DNA from: an uncultured Eubacteriales bacterium
GTDB lineage: Bacteria > Bacillota > Clostridia > Christensenellales > Borkfalkiaceae
Direction of reading: 5' to 3'
NCBI GenBank assembly: GCA_902465495.1
Contig: CABQND010000057.1
Coordinates: 1-11,484, forward strand
Length of the DNA: 11,484 nt
The notes below the pieces were generated by a model. It worked only from the letters and a program-made list of their open reading frames with translations, was not told the origin of the DNA and did not search any database. This document shows positions 1 to 7,019 of this stretch, piece by piece. Both the position numbers and the translations under genes were made by a program. Position 1 is the first letter of the stretch, and every line of letters starts with the position of its first letter.

Positions 1-1510
1 CCGCCGCATAGCCGACCTTGCCGCCGCCAAGCGCGATGTTCGATGCGATCTTGCGCATATTGTCTACCCAAACTTCGCATCCGTTCGCGCCGCTGACCAC
101 ACGCACCGTATGCAACGCTTCAGCATTGCTGCCCAATTCCACCGCCGCGCCGCCGAGCACCGTCGTTTTGCCGTCTTTTACAAGCACTGCGCTGACCGAA
201 CCGCCCGCGATCGTGATCTTCGCATAATTGTTTTCGTCCAGATAGCCTGCATACAGCTCTGCCCTGCCGAAGGGCGCACGGAAATTGAGTTCCGCGGAGT
301 ACACCGCTTCCGTGCTCTTTTCGGTGAGCATCTTGTCTCCGACCGCCTTAAGTTCATCCGCATTTGCCCCGTAATCGGGTAGAGCAGGCTTGATCACGTC
401 AAAATTGCACAGAGAATCGGAGAGGACATACCCGCCATTCGTATAATAGCGGGTCAGATTGTATTTGCGCTCGCCCCCTTCCTGCACGTTGTTGTAGTTG
501 ATGCGCCGCGCATTGTGATACGCCGTATAGATGCTGTCCAGGTTGGGGCCGAGCACGTTGGACGAATGTCCCGTGCCGCGATAGTTGGAAAAAGCCACCT
601 GCGAACTCGCAAGATTTCCCGCATAACCGATCTCGATGCGGTCGGTATCTTCACCGTTGGATACGAGCGTCACGTTGTTTTCGTGCGTTTTCAGCCCGTC
701 ATAGAGAAATTCCGACTGCGTATACGCATACCCGATGCGATATCCCGCGCTGTCGACGTGATTGCCCGTAAACGTCAAGTAATTGTAGCCGTTGCGATAA
801 AAACTTCCCGGCCCCTCCGTCCACATGTTGCTCAGCGTCGCTTCGGGAAGGGCGATCGGATCGCCCAGCGTGAGCGTCACTTCCTCGCCGCGCTCCTCGA
901 TGTTCACGGGCATATATCCCATGCCCGTCGCGCGCGCCGCCATAAAATACAGCTGCCCGTCGTTTGCGAGATAAAAAGAGCCGTCGATGGTATGCCCCAA
1001 ATTGGAAGTGATCTGTTCGAACGGGCCGTTGGGCGTCTTGCTTCGGAAGAAATAATGCCCGTTGCCCGTCTCCGATTCACACAGATAGAACCAACCCTGA
1101 TAATATATGACCTCGGGCGCGCAGGCGATGGTCGTTTCGGGGTTTTCCGCATTCCCTTCACCGTATGCCCAGCCCGCCCATGTCCAGTCGACCAGGTTGT
1201 CGCTCACCCAGCACGGGATCTTACCCGTATACTTTTTATCGCCGTTGAGCGATGAATACAGATAGTATTTTCCGTCATATCGGAACACGAACGGATCACC
1301 GATGTCGTAGACGTCCCCGTCTCCGTCATACAGTTCTATAAAATTATAATAGGTGGAATAATCCGATTCGTTGAGGACGTACGCCTCTTCCCCTTCGTCG
1401 AGCGCCGTACGCGTCCCAGCATTGTACTCGCGCTGTTTTTCCGAACATCCCGCCGCAAGCAGGCCCATACAAAGCACCGCGGCGAGCAGAACGCATATCT
1501 TCTTTTTCAT
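1..1510 (-). CDS. GH43-like glycoside hydrolase lipoprotein, 3' end cut by window edge
   Basis: The frame is open from an ATG at 1510 through base 1, giving 503 visible residues; the C-terminus lies outside the window. A GGAGG ribosome site (1515-1519) sits five bases upstream of the ATG. Residues 1-22 form a lipoprotein signal peptide ending in the lipobox LAAGC (Cys22), so the enzyme is probably anchored outside the membrane. The middle matches the five-bladed beta-propeller family GH43. IGDPFVF supplies the likely base Asp72, CAPEV is the family's APE/D motif (130-134), IDGSFY supplies the pKa-modulating Asp176, and TEGPGSFY supplies the general acid Glu232. GTGHSS supplies His315, the usual central metal ligand. 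From about residue 395 there is a second beta-rich domain resembling a laminin-G/DUF1080 sandwich, whose last visible stretch (GKVGYAA) looks close to its end. GH43 enzymes usually release arabinose or xylose from plant polysaccharides; the subfamily and substrate here are unknown. It lies 10 bp after the preceding lipoprotein gene, so they are probably co-transcribed. Confidence 0.8.
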   Translation of the reverse strand, partial: MKKKICVLLAAVLCMGLLAAGCSEKQREYNAGTRTALDEGEEAYVLNESDYSTYYNFIELYDGDGDVYDIGDPFVFRYDGKYYLYSSLNGDKKYTGKIPCWVSDNLVDWTWAGWAYGEGNAENPETTIACAPEVIYYQGWFYLCESETGNGHYFFRSKTPNGPFEQITSNLGHTIDGSFYLANDGQLYFMAARATGMGYMPVNIEERGEEVTLTLGDPIALPEATLSNMWTEGPGSFYRNGYNYLTFTGNHVDSAGYRIGYAYTQSEFLYDGLKTHENNVTLVSNGEDTDRIEIGYAGNLASSQVAFSNYRGTGHSSNVLGPNLDSIYTAYHNARRINYNNVQEGGERKYNLTRYYTNGGYVLSDSLCNFDVIKPALPDYGANADELKAVGDKMLTEKSTEAVYSAELNFRAPFGRAELYAGYLDENNYAKITIAGGSVSAVLVKDGKTTVLGGAAVELGSNAEALHTVRVVSGANGCEVWVDNMRKIASNIALGGGKVGYAA

Positions 1511-1520
1511 ACGCCCTCCG

Positions 1521-2714
1521 TCAATCTTCCGCCGCGGGCGTCACTTTAAAATTGCTGAACCGAACTCCGCTTTTTTGCGAGATCACGCCCACCGTTGCGG
1601 CGTCTTTCGGAACATACTTCTCTGGCGCCGTGTTGGGCTTTCCCGCCGAATTCTGCCCGTCCTCCGTACAAAAGCATACCAACTCCCAGTCGTTGTCGAT
1701 GTCGTCGAAAATATATCCGTTGACTCTGCCCATGCCGCTTTCGTCCGTCGTGATCTCCACTTTCATGCGGAAGGTCATGCTGTCGCCCGATGCGACGTAC
1801 TGCGCCCATTTCTGCGCATAATGCGTGTTTGCAAGCGGCGTACCCGTCACGCTCCAACCCGTTGAGCAGGAATTGTACGAACCTGCATCGCGGCTTACGA
1901 TCTGCGTCGCGCCCGCGGGACTTGCGAGAATGACAAACGCGTAATGGTTTACGTCCGACTGCGAAAACGGTGTTTCATACCCTTTCGCCGCGTCCGAGAT
2001 CTGGAAGGCAATGCCCGCCCAGCCCGCGCCCGGCATCAGCGTCATGTCCACTTCCACGGAACCGTTGCCGGAAAGCGTCATGTCCTGCGCCCAGGTCAAA
2101 GCGTTCGCCTGCGTTGCGACCCATTCGCCGCTGCGCGAGAGATCGAACGAGCGCGCCAGCCCCGTATCATATACCGCAAAGAGATTCATGTCCATGGACG
2201 ACATCGTAAAGGTCTCGCTCACGCGCTCGCCCGTCGACACGTTCACCCAATAATCGAATGCGTATTCCTTGTCCCCGTACACCTTCGCATCGGGCTCGGG
2301 AAGCTGCGAAGCGGCAATTTCGTCGCCGTACTCGTATTCGAGAGATTCGATGATCTGTTCGGTATCCGTGAAAAAGCGGATCTTATGCACGTTAGACCAA
2401 CCCGCATACAGCGTGATATCCGAACTGATCTGCGGATCTTTGTAATCGTACGGCTGCGTGCATGCCTCATCGTAATACCAGCCCGTAAACGTATAGCCCG
2501 TGAGCGCGGTCGTCGCCGAAGGGGGCGTCGGGCTGAACAGTTCCCCGACGGTATACAGATCGCTTACCTTCGAACGACCGCCCTTGCAATCGTATGAAAC
2601 GGTGTATGTCTGCCCGCCGCTCTCACCTTGCGAACATCCCGCCGCAAGAACGGGCACGGCGAGCATCGCCGCGCTCAGCGATATCGTGAGCAGTGCCTTT
2701 TTGATCTTTTTCAT
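1521..2714 (-). CDS. InlB B-repeat lipoprotein with C-terminal LamG/DUF1080-like domain
   Basis: This predicted surface lipoprotein has 397 residues. I start it at the ATG at 2714, because GGAGG lies five bases upstream and the product then begins directly with a signal peptide. An in-frame TTG at 2759 would add 15 unlikely residues. The signal peptide ends in LAAGC, giving lipidated Cys27. Residues about 36-107 form a Listeria-Bacteroides (InlB B-type) repeat: it opens TYTVSYDCKGG, contains TGYTFTGWYYD and ends DITLYAGW. Residues about 109-185 look like a second, diverged copy ending MNLFAVYD. Residues about 186-397 form a beta-sandwich of the laminin-G/DUF1080 type, closing with VRFSNFKV, the edge strand typical of these domains. 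No catalytic motif was seen. B-repeats are known in cell-surface proteins of Firmicutes and Bacteroidetes. Together with the neighbouring glycosidase this suggests a polysaccharide-binding or display role, which is inference. Confidence 0.8.
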   Translation of the reverse strand: MKKIKKALLTISLSAAMLAVPVLAAGCSQGESGGQTYTVSYDCKGGRSKVSDLYTVGELFSPTPPSATTALTGYTFTGWYYDEACTQPYDYKDPQISSDITLYAGWSNVHKIRFFTDTEQIIESLEYEYGDEIAASQLPEPDAKVYGDKEYAFDYWVNVSTGERVSETFTMSSMDMNLFAVYDTGLARSFDLSRSGEWVATQANALTWAQDMTLSGNGSVEVDMTLMPGAGWAGIAFQISDAAKGYETPFSQSDVNHYAFVILASPAGATQIVSRDAGSYNSCSTGWSVTGTPLANTHYAQKWAQYVASGDSMTFRMKVEITTDESGMGRVNGYIFDDIDNDWELVCFCTEDGQNSAGKPNTAPEKYVPKDAATVGVISQKSGVRFSNFKVTPAAED

Positions 2715-2719
2715 CTTTT

Positions 2720-2724
2720 CCTCC
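2720..2724 (-). promoter_or_regulatory. Ribosome binding site fixing the start at 2714
   Basis: GGAGG on the minus strand lies five bases before the ATG at 2714. It favours this start over the in-frame TTG at 2759, which would place the signal peptide 15 residues inside the protein. Confidence 0.8.
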
Positions 2725-2786
2725 TCATAAGCGCCGCGAGAGCGCCGCCAATTATTCAATTTTATAAAATCGATGGAACGCTGTGC

Positions 2787-3725
2787 CTATTCCGTGCACA
2801 TATCCTCTTTTGCACTTACAAAGCGAAGCGTGCTTTCCAGTGTGATCTTCCCGCCTGCGGGAATTTCGATCACGCCGCTATCCTCACCTTCGCCCCATAC
2901 GTTAACGCCGTCGATTCGGCAAGTCTGCGGCTCCGCACAGATAAATTCGCGGCTGCCGCCATTGAAAAAATGGCGGTATCGGTACGCGGGATCGGCGCGG
3001 TATTCGACGGCATTCCCCGTCGGAAGATGCGTCAGGCGGCAAAGCGGCCCGCACACCTGCATAAATTCGGAAATGCGGCATTTTGCCGGAAAGAAGTTGC
3101 CCGCATTCATCGCCGCCCGTTCAGGAAAATCATCCGCGATCTCCCCTGTCGGGAGAAAATTTGCGTCGCGCACAAACTTTTTCGTCACGGGCGCATACAG
3201 CGCGTATTCCTCCGCATCCCCTCCCTCGAACGCCAGAGAGAGCGTCGTGTGAAAGGCGATCGCAAAGGGCATTTCCGTCTCATCGCCGTTAAATACTTCC
3301 GCCCGCTGGGTCAGCCCATCCTCGTCCAGCCGATAGGAAAGCTCCAGACGGCACGGATGCAAAAAACCGAGATAAGGCTTTTTTCGAGTGCTTTCAAAGA
3401 AAAAACGGATGCTGTTCCCGCTCTGCAAAACATCCGCCGCAGACGCATGGTACAGCGCCCCATGGCAATGCGCACCATATTGCGGCTCGTTGAGCGGAAA
3501 ACGGTATTCCCTGCCGTGCCAGCAAAATTTCCCGCCGCGGATACGGTTGGGCGGAACGAGCATCGGCATGCCGTACAGAAGCGGCGTCTCAGCCATCGCG
3601 GACGCATCCGCGGGCGTGCGCAAGAGCGACGCGCCCGATGAATGTTCCAGCCTTATGCAGTTGCCGCCGTAATCGGGGGCAAATTCCGCACGGTAATCCC
3701 CTGCGCAAAGTTCGATCCTATTCAT
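2787..3725 (-). CDS. Aldose 1-epimerase-like (galactose mutarotase superfamily) protein
   Basis: This 312-residue protein lacks a signal peptide and so is predicted cytosolic. Aldose 1-epimerases interconvert alpha and beta anomers of sugars such as galactose, glucose or arabinose. Family landmarks are visible. The motif GMPMLVPPNRIRGG (52-65) matches the conserved 'P.L.P.pNRi..G' strand. HCHG (86-89) carries the first active-site histidine, probably His88. PFAIAFHTT (153-161) carries the second, His159. CAEPQT (263-268) carries the likely catalytic Glu265. The length fits the family. I chose the ATG at 3725, where the product begins MNRIEL and enters the family fold at once; its Shine-Dalgarno is weak. 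A TTG at 3755 would add ten cysteine-rich residues. The ATG lies inside the end of the upstream DUF5107-TPR gene (8-bp overlap), which implies translational coupling. It may belong to a diverged COG2017 subgroup acting on another sugar or sugar phosphate. Confidence 0.85.
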   Translation of the reverse strand: MNRIELCAGDYRAEFAPDYGGNCIRLEHSSGASLLRTPADASAMAETPLLYGMPMLVPPNRIRGGKFCWHGREYRFPLNEPQYGAHCHGALYHASAADVLQSGNSIRFFFESTRKKPYLGFLHPCRLELSYRLDEDGLTQRAEVFNGDETEMPFAIAFHTTLSLAFEGGDAEEYALYAPVTKKFVRDANFLPTGEIADDFPERAAMNAGNFFPAKCRISEFMQVCGPLCRLTHLPTGNAVEYRADPAYRYRHFFNGGSREFICAEPQTCRIDGVNVWGEGEDSGVIEIPAGGKITLESTLRFVSAKEDMCTE

Positions 3726-6700
3726 GGAGCAGATCCCGCAAAAGCACGGATGCAAATTCCCCGCAATCGATGTTCATGAGCTTTTGCACGATCTCGCCCG
3801 ACTCTGCCCGCTCACCCTGCGCCAGCAGCGCATACCCGCGCAGTTGCAGGGCGATCATGGTGTTGTATTTCGTGACATCGTACTGGAAGGGCATAAATGC
3901 GTGCGCCCCGACCCCGAAATAGGGAGGAAGGTCACGATCCGCATAGATCGCATCCGCTTCGGCAAGCATGCGATCGAGCAGTTTATCCGCTTCCGCCCCG
4001 CGCCCCGCTTCGCGCAGAGCGAGCGCCTGCCAGTAACTGTGCACTCCTATCCCCGCGTGATTGGTAAATGCCTTTTCCAACCAAACATCTTTTTTGCCGA
4101 GCTTGCGCGCACAGCGGCTCATGCCCAGATACAGCGGCGCATCGTTGACAAAAAAGCTCTTCTCTTCACCGTAACACTGCGGGAACGTCAGCCCCGCTTC
4201 GTACGCGCGCAGCGCTTCGCGATATTCGCCGTTGCGATAATGGTTGTCGCCGATCAGTTTTTGCAGCCATGCGTGGAAGTTAGTCAGATTTCCTTCACCG
4301 CCCTCGTAGGTGTGGAACCGGTGTTCCAAAAGGGCGCGCTTGGCTTCGTCCAGCCTGCCTACTTCGCTCAAAAGCTGCGCGTATTCCAGCGTGCAGTCGT
4401 CGCGGCGAGATGTATTTGCACGATGCGTCTCAAAGAACGCAAGCCGTTCCGCAACGCTCAGGTTCAGGCTCTTGTACAACTGCGCCAGTTCGTAAAAGAT
4501 GCGGTCGCTCTCGGGCGCAAGCGCAAACGCGCGTTCCAATGCCTCTTTTGCTTCGTCCGCGCGGCCGAGATGGTCGTAACAGGCAAGCGCATAGCCACGG
4601 TATGCGGGGGCGAATTCCTCACGTTCGATGCAGGAGCGCCAGCATGCTGCGGCGTCTTCCCAGCGTCCGCGATCATAATACAGACATCCCAAATAATACG
4701 CCGCCCGCGCCGTGCCGATAAAGCGAAGGATCTCAATATCCTCCAAACGGTTGGGATTGCAATAGACCCAGCTGCGCTTATCTCCGCGCTTCTTGGCGGC
4801 CGCAGACTTCTTTGCATCCCCCGTCTTTTTATAAAGATAAGACAGATAATAGTCGTTCATGACCGAAGGAGACGCCCCTTCGAGAACGGCGATCGCGCGC
4901 GCATGCAAGCCGAACCGCATCAATTCGATCGCCAGATCGAGCGCTTGCCCAGCATCCTCGCGGAAAGTATCAAACAGCGGATCTTCCTCGTCGATCTTCT
5001 GCAAATAAGACGCATCGCCCGTGAGTTCCGCGAGCATATACCGCGCCCAAAGATGCCGCACGTTCGTTTCCAAAGACAATTTCAAAAGCCGAACGGCTTC
5101 TTTTGCGTCGCCTCCCTTGCTGGCGAGGCCCGCCAGCGCATAATACCCCGCACTGCGGTTTTTAAAGCTCCACACCGACCAGTACAGATCCTGGTACGCG
5201 TCTTTGTCCATTCCCAGCGCGCGTTTGCACAGCCCGCGCTTGTACAGCACGTCGGTATTTTCGGGGTTGGCGTTGCGAAGTTCCAGCCGCTCCTCGGCGC
5301 GGTCGTAATACTTGAGCGCTTCCGCAAATCTGCCCTGATCGTACAGGAGATCGCCCATACCTTCGTTGCAACGCGCGTCGGCAGGATCGCGGCGCAGGCC
5401 TTCTTCATAAAAGTCCTTTGCGTCCAGTGTAAAATGTTTGTACTGCACGATGTGTTTGCCATGCAGATACAACTCTTCGACGGTCGGAATATCTTTGGGA
5501 CGAGGCGAAGGAATGCGCGGCTCAACCGGTTTACGATTGCCGCGTTCACACACTTCATAGCGAACAAGACAATTTCCGTTTTGATCGAAAAGCGCCGCGC
5601 TCGTGCCCGCTTTGAGAGTGCAGCAAGCGTGCCCCATCCACGTCTTTTCGGGGGAAAGATTCGCCCGCGCTTCCAGGACAAGACGTCCTTTGTCGCGCAC
5701 TTCGATGCGGCAGTTGTCAAACACGCCGGTAACGCAAAAGCCGACTTTGCACCCTCTTCCCTCCTTTTCAAGATTGACTGCTGCGTCAATCGTCGCGTTT
5801 TTCACTTCGCCGATATCGTGCACGGGATACCAATACTGCGTGAAGCGTTTGGTTTCATACGGTGCGATGTATGTAAAATCAGGTTGATTGTCTGCATAAC
5901 AGCCTGTCATCAGCTCGACATAGCGGCTCCCGTCGTCGGTGAGGTTGGAACACCATTTGTACCCGAACGGATTATTTCCCCACGTCCACAGCTTTTTCCC
6001 GGGCGCAATATAATGGTTCGCGACGGTGACCGTCCCGCACTGTTTGCCCAGGTCGTACCCGCACAGAAAATCCGAATCGCTCTGCCCTTTGGACACCATA
6101 AAGGACGAGGGCACGACGATATTGCGGTGATAATGAATGTCTTTTCCCGTCCCGTAATCGTAAGGACGGGCGGTATCGAAGCGCCCCTTCGCGACCGGCC
6201 AGCTGAGCACGGCACGGCGGTCGTGGTCGTTTACATACTCGACATCGGGCGGAAATACCACCGAATAATTTTCGTTGATTTCCACCGCCAGGTTCGCCCA
6301 CCATAAGAACGGGCGCGCCACGGGTGTCCCATTATACAAACTGACTTCCGCTCGCACATATGAACGATCCGGCGGAACGGTCAGTCCCACCATGCCTTTT
6401 GTGCGGTTGTACGGTTCGTTTTCGCCCATCCACGCCGTCTTTGTACCGTCGCCGTTTTCGACGATCTTCGAAAACGTTCCGTCAAACGTCGTCGGACGAT
6501 GATGCAGCGGCCAGTTAAATTCAATGCCGCCCGAAACCCACGGTCCCGCCAGCGCAATCATCGCCGGTTTGATCACTTTATTGCCATATACAAAATCATA
6601 TCCGGTCGATTTATCCGTCGCGCAATGTATCTTTCCGCCGATCTCAGGCAACGCGGTCACCTTGATGTATTTGTTTTCGAGAACGATCGCATTATACGTT

Positions 6701-6864
6701 TTATTGCGGCGATCATCCGATAATTTGTCTGTGTACGGCATCGGGTAGATCTTGCTGGATGCGCCCTGATTGGCGCGCTTTTCAAAAAATATCGGAAGCT
6801 CCTCCGCCTTTCCCGTTTCATAGGTCGGGATCACAATCTTTTCATATTCTGTTCTGTTGTCCAT
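3718..6864 (-). CDS. DUF5107 domain protein with C-terminal TPR array (1048 aa)
   Basis: This large protein has no signal peptide or membrane segment, so it is predicted cytosolic. The ATG at 6864 follows AAGGAG with 8-nt spacing. Residues 1 to about 455 are beta-rich and match my recollection of DUF5107, a family associated with the galactose-mutarotase-like fold. Landmarks are LPEIGGKIH, GPWVSGGIEFNWPLHHRP, an aromatic-rich block PFLWWANLAVEI, and WGNNPFGYKW. From about residue 465 to the end the protein is alpha-helical with tetratricopeptide repeats. Clear TPR-like units include DARCNEGMGDLLYDQGRFAEA (about 495-515), YYLGCLYYDRGRWEDAA (about 721-738), IFYELAQLYKSL (about 788-799) and IGDNHYRNGEYREAL (about 870-885). 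The activity is not known to me. The fold and the adjacent mutarotase gene suggest binding or conversion of a sugar or oligosaccharide, with the TPRs as a scaffold or oligomerisation surface; this is inference. It is the first gene of a probable four-gene operon. Confidence 0.8.
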   Translation of the reverse strand: MDNRTEYEKIVIPTYETGKAEELPIFFEKRANQGASSKIYPMPYTDKLSDDRRNKTYNAIVLENKYIKVTALPEIGGKIHCATDKSTGYDFVYGNKVIKPAMIALAGPWVSGGIEFNWPLHHRPTTFDGTFSKIVENGDGTKTAWMGENEPYNRTKGMVGLTVPPDRSYVRAEVSLYNGTPVARPFLWWANLAVEINENYSVVFPPDVEYVNDHDRRAVLSWPVAKGRFDTARPYDYGTGKDIHYHRNIVVPSSFMVSKGQSDSDFLCGYDLGKQCGTVTVANHYIAPGKKLWTWGNNPFGYKWCSNLTDDGSRYVELMTGCYADNQPDFTYIAPYETKRFTQYWYPVHDIGEVKNATIDAAVNLEKEGRGCKVGFCVTGVFDNCRIEVRDKGRLVLEARANLSPEKTWMGHACCTLKAGTSAALFDQNGNCLVRYEVCERGNRKPVEPRIPSPRPKDIPTVEELYLHGKHIVQYKHFTLDAKDFYEEGLRRDPADARCNEGMGDLLYDQGRFAEALKYYDRAEERLELRNANPENTDVLYKRGLCKRALGMDKDAYQDLYWSVWSFKNRSAGYYALAGLASKGGDAKEAVRLLKLSLETNVRHLWARYMLAELTGDASYLQKIDEEDPLFDTFREDAGQALDLAIELMRFGLHARAIAVLEGASPSVMNDYYLSYLYKKTGDAKKSAAAKKRGDKRSWVYCNPNRLEDIEILRFIGTARAAYYLGCLYYDRGRWEDAAACWRSCIEREEFAPAYRGYALACYDHLGRADEAKEALERAFALAPESDRIFYELAQLYKSLNLSVAERLAFFETHRANTSRRDDCTLEYAQLLSEVGRLDEAKRALLEHRFHTYEGGEGNLTNFHAWLQKLIGDNHYRNGEYREALRAYEAGLTFPQCYGEEKSFFVNDAPLYLGMSRCARKLGKKDVWLEKAFTNHAGIGVHSYWQALALREAGRGAEADKLLDRMLAEADAIYADRDLPPYFGVGAHAFMPFQYDVTKYNTMIALQLRGYALLAQGERAESGEIVQKLMNIDCGEFASVLLRDLLHE

Positions 6865-6872
6865 CTTTACCG

Positions 6873-6878
6873 CTCCTT
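6873..6878 (-). promoter_or_regulatory. Ribosome binding site of the DUF5107-TPR gene
   Basis: AAGGAG on the minus strand lies 8 nt before the ATG at 6864. It supports this start, which has no competing upstream start in the short leader. Confidence 0.75.
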
Positions 6879-6889
6879 ATCGTTTGGTA

Positions 6890-6910
6890 GTTTCAGTATA
6901 CCATCGAAAC
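6890..6910. promoter_or_regulatory. Inverted repeat over the -10 region, possible operator
   Basis: GTTTC (6890-6894) and GAAAC (6906-6910) form a perfect 5-bp dyad with 11 bp between. It spans the -10 box and predicted start point of the DUF5107 operon promoter, which is where a repressor would act. The half-sites are short, so chance is not excluded. Confidence 0.35.
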
Positions 6911-6923
6911 AAGCGGCCTTCAA
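6895..6923 (-). promoter_or_regulatory. Sigma-A-type promoter of the DUF5107 operon
   Basis: On the minus strand, TTGAAG (6918-6923) and TATACT (6895-6900) are separated by exactly 17 bp. The -10 is preceded by TGG, giving an extended TGn element. The predicted start point falls about 20-25 bases before the ATG at 6864. It sits directly downstream of the regulator's terminator, so the operon has its own promoter. Confidence 0.7.
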
Positions 6924-6950
6924 GACCAAAAATTTTGTCGTTTTGCGCAA

Positions 6951-6984
6951 AAAATTATTCCCTGCCCGATCAAGGGCAGGGAAT
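6951..6984 (-). terminator. Rho-independent terminator after the regulator gene
   Basis: A perfect 11-bp stem pairs 6957-6967 with 6974-6984 (CCCTGCCC against GGGCAGGG at its core) around a 6-base loop. On the minus strand it is followed by AATTTTTT. It lies about 35 bp after the regulator stop codon at 7020. Confidence 0.85.
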
Positions 6985-7019
6985 TTTACTCACTTTACAG
7001 TGTTCGAGAAGCACAGCAC

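Noticed and set aside
2729..2746. Possible hairpin in the AGCGCC-rich stretch before the lipoprotein gene
   Set aside because: The AGCGCC copies are direct repeats, not inverted, so they do not form a convincing stem, and no T-run follows.
2715..2759. Upstream TTG start for the B-repeat lipoprotein
   Set aside because: It adds 15 charged residues ahead of the signal peptide, and the GGAGG at 2720-2724 is positioned for the ATG at 2714 instead.
2715..2786. Separate promoter before the B-repeat lipoprotein, including a 12-bp AT palindrome at 2759-2770
   Set aside because: The 72-bp gap is AT-rich at one end and contains the palindrome ATTTTATAAAAT, but I found no -35/-10 pair with good spacing and no T-run terminator. 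I leave the four genes as one probable operon.
2628..3641. Plus-strand open frame of 337 codons
   Set aside because: It crosses the mutarotase gene, an intergenic gap and the N-terminal part of the lipoprotein gene in antisense, with Arg-rich low-information translation. It is inconsistent with a real gene.
3724..6306. Plus-strand open frame of 860 codons
   Set aside because: It lies exactly antisense to the DUF5107-TPR gene. Its product has no recognisable domain and unusual Arg/Phe/Ile/Val-rich composition, and there is no clear ribosome site. Long antisense frames are expected opposite genes with this codon usage.
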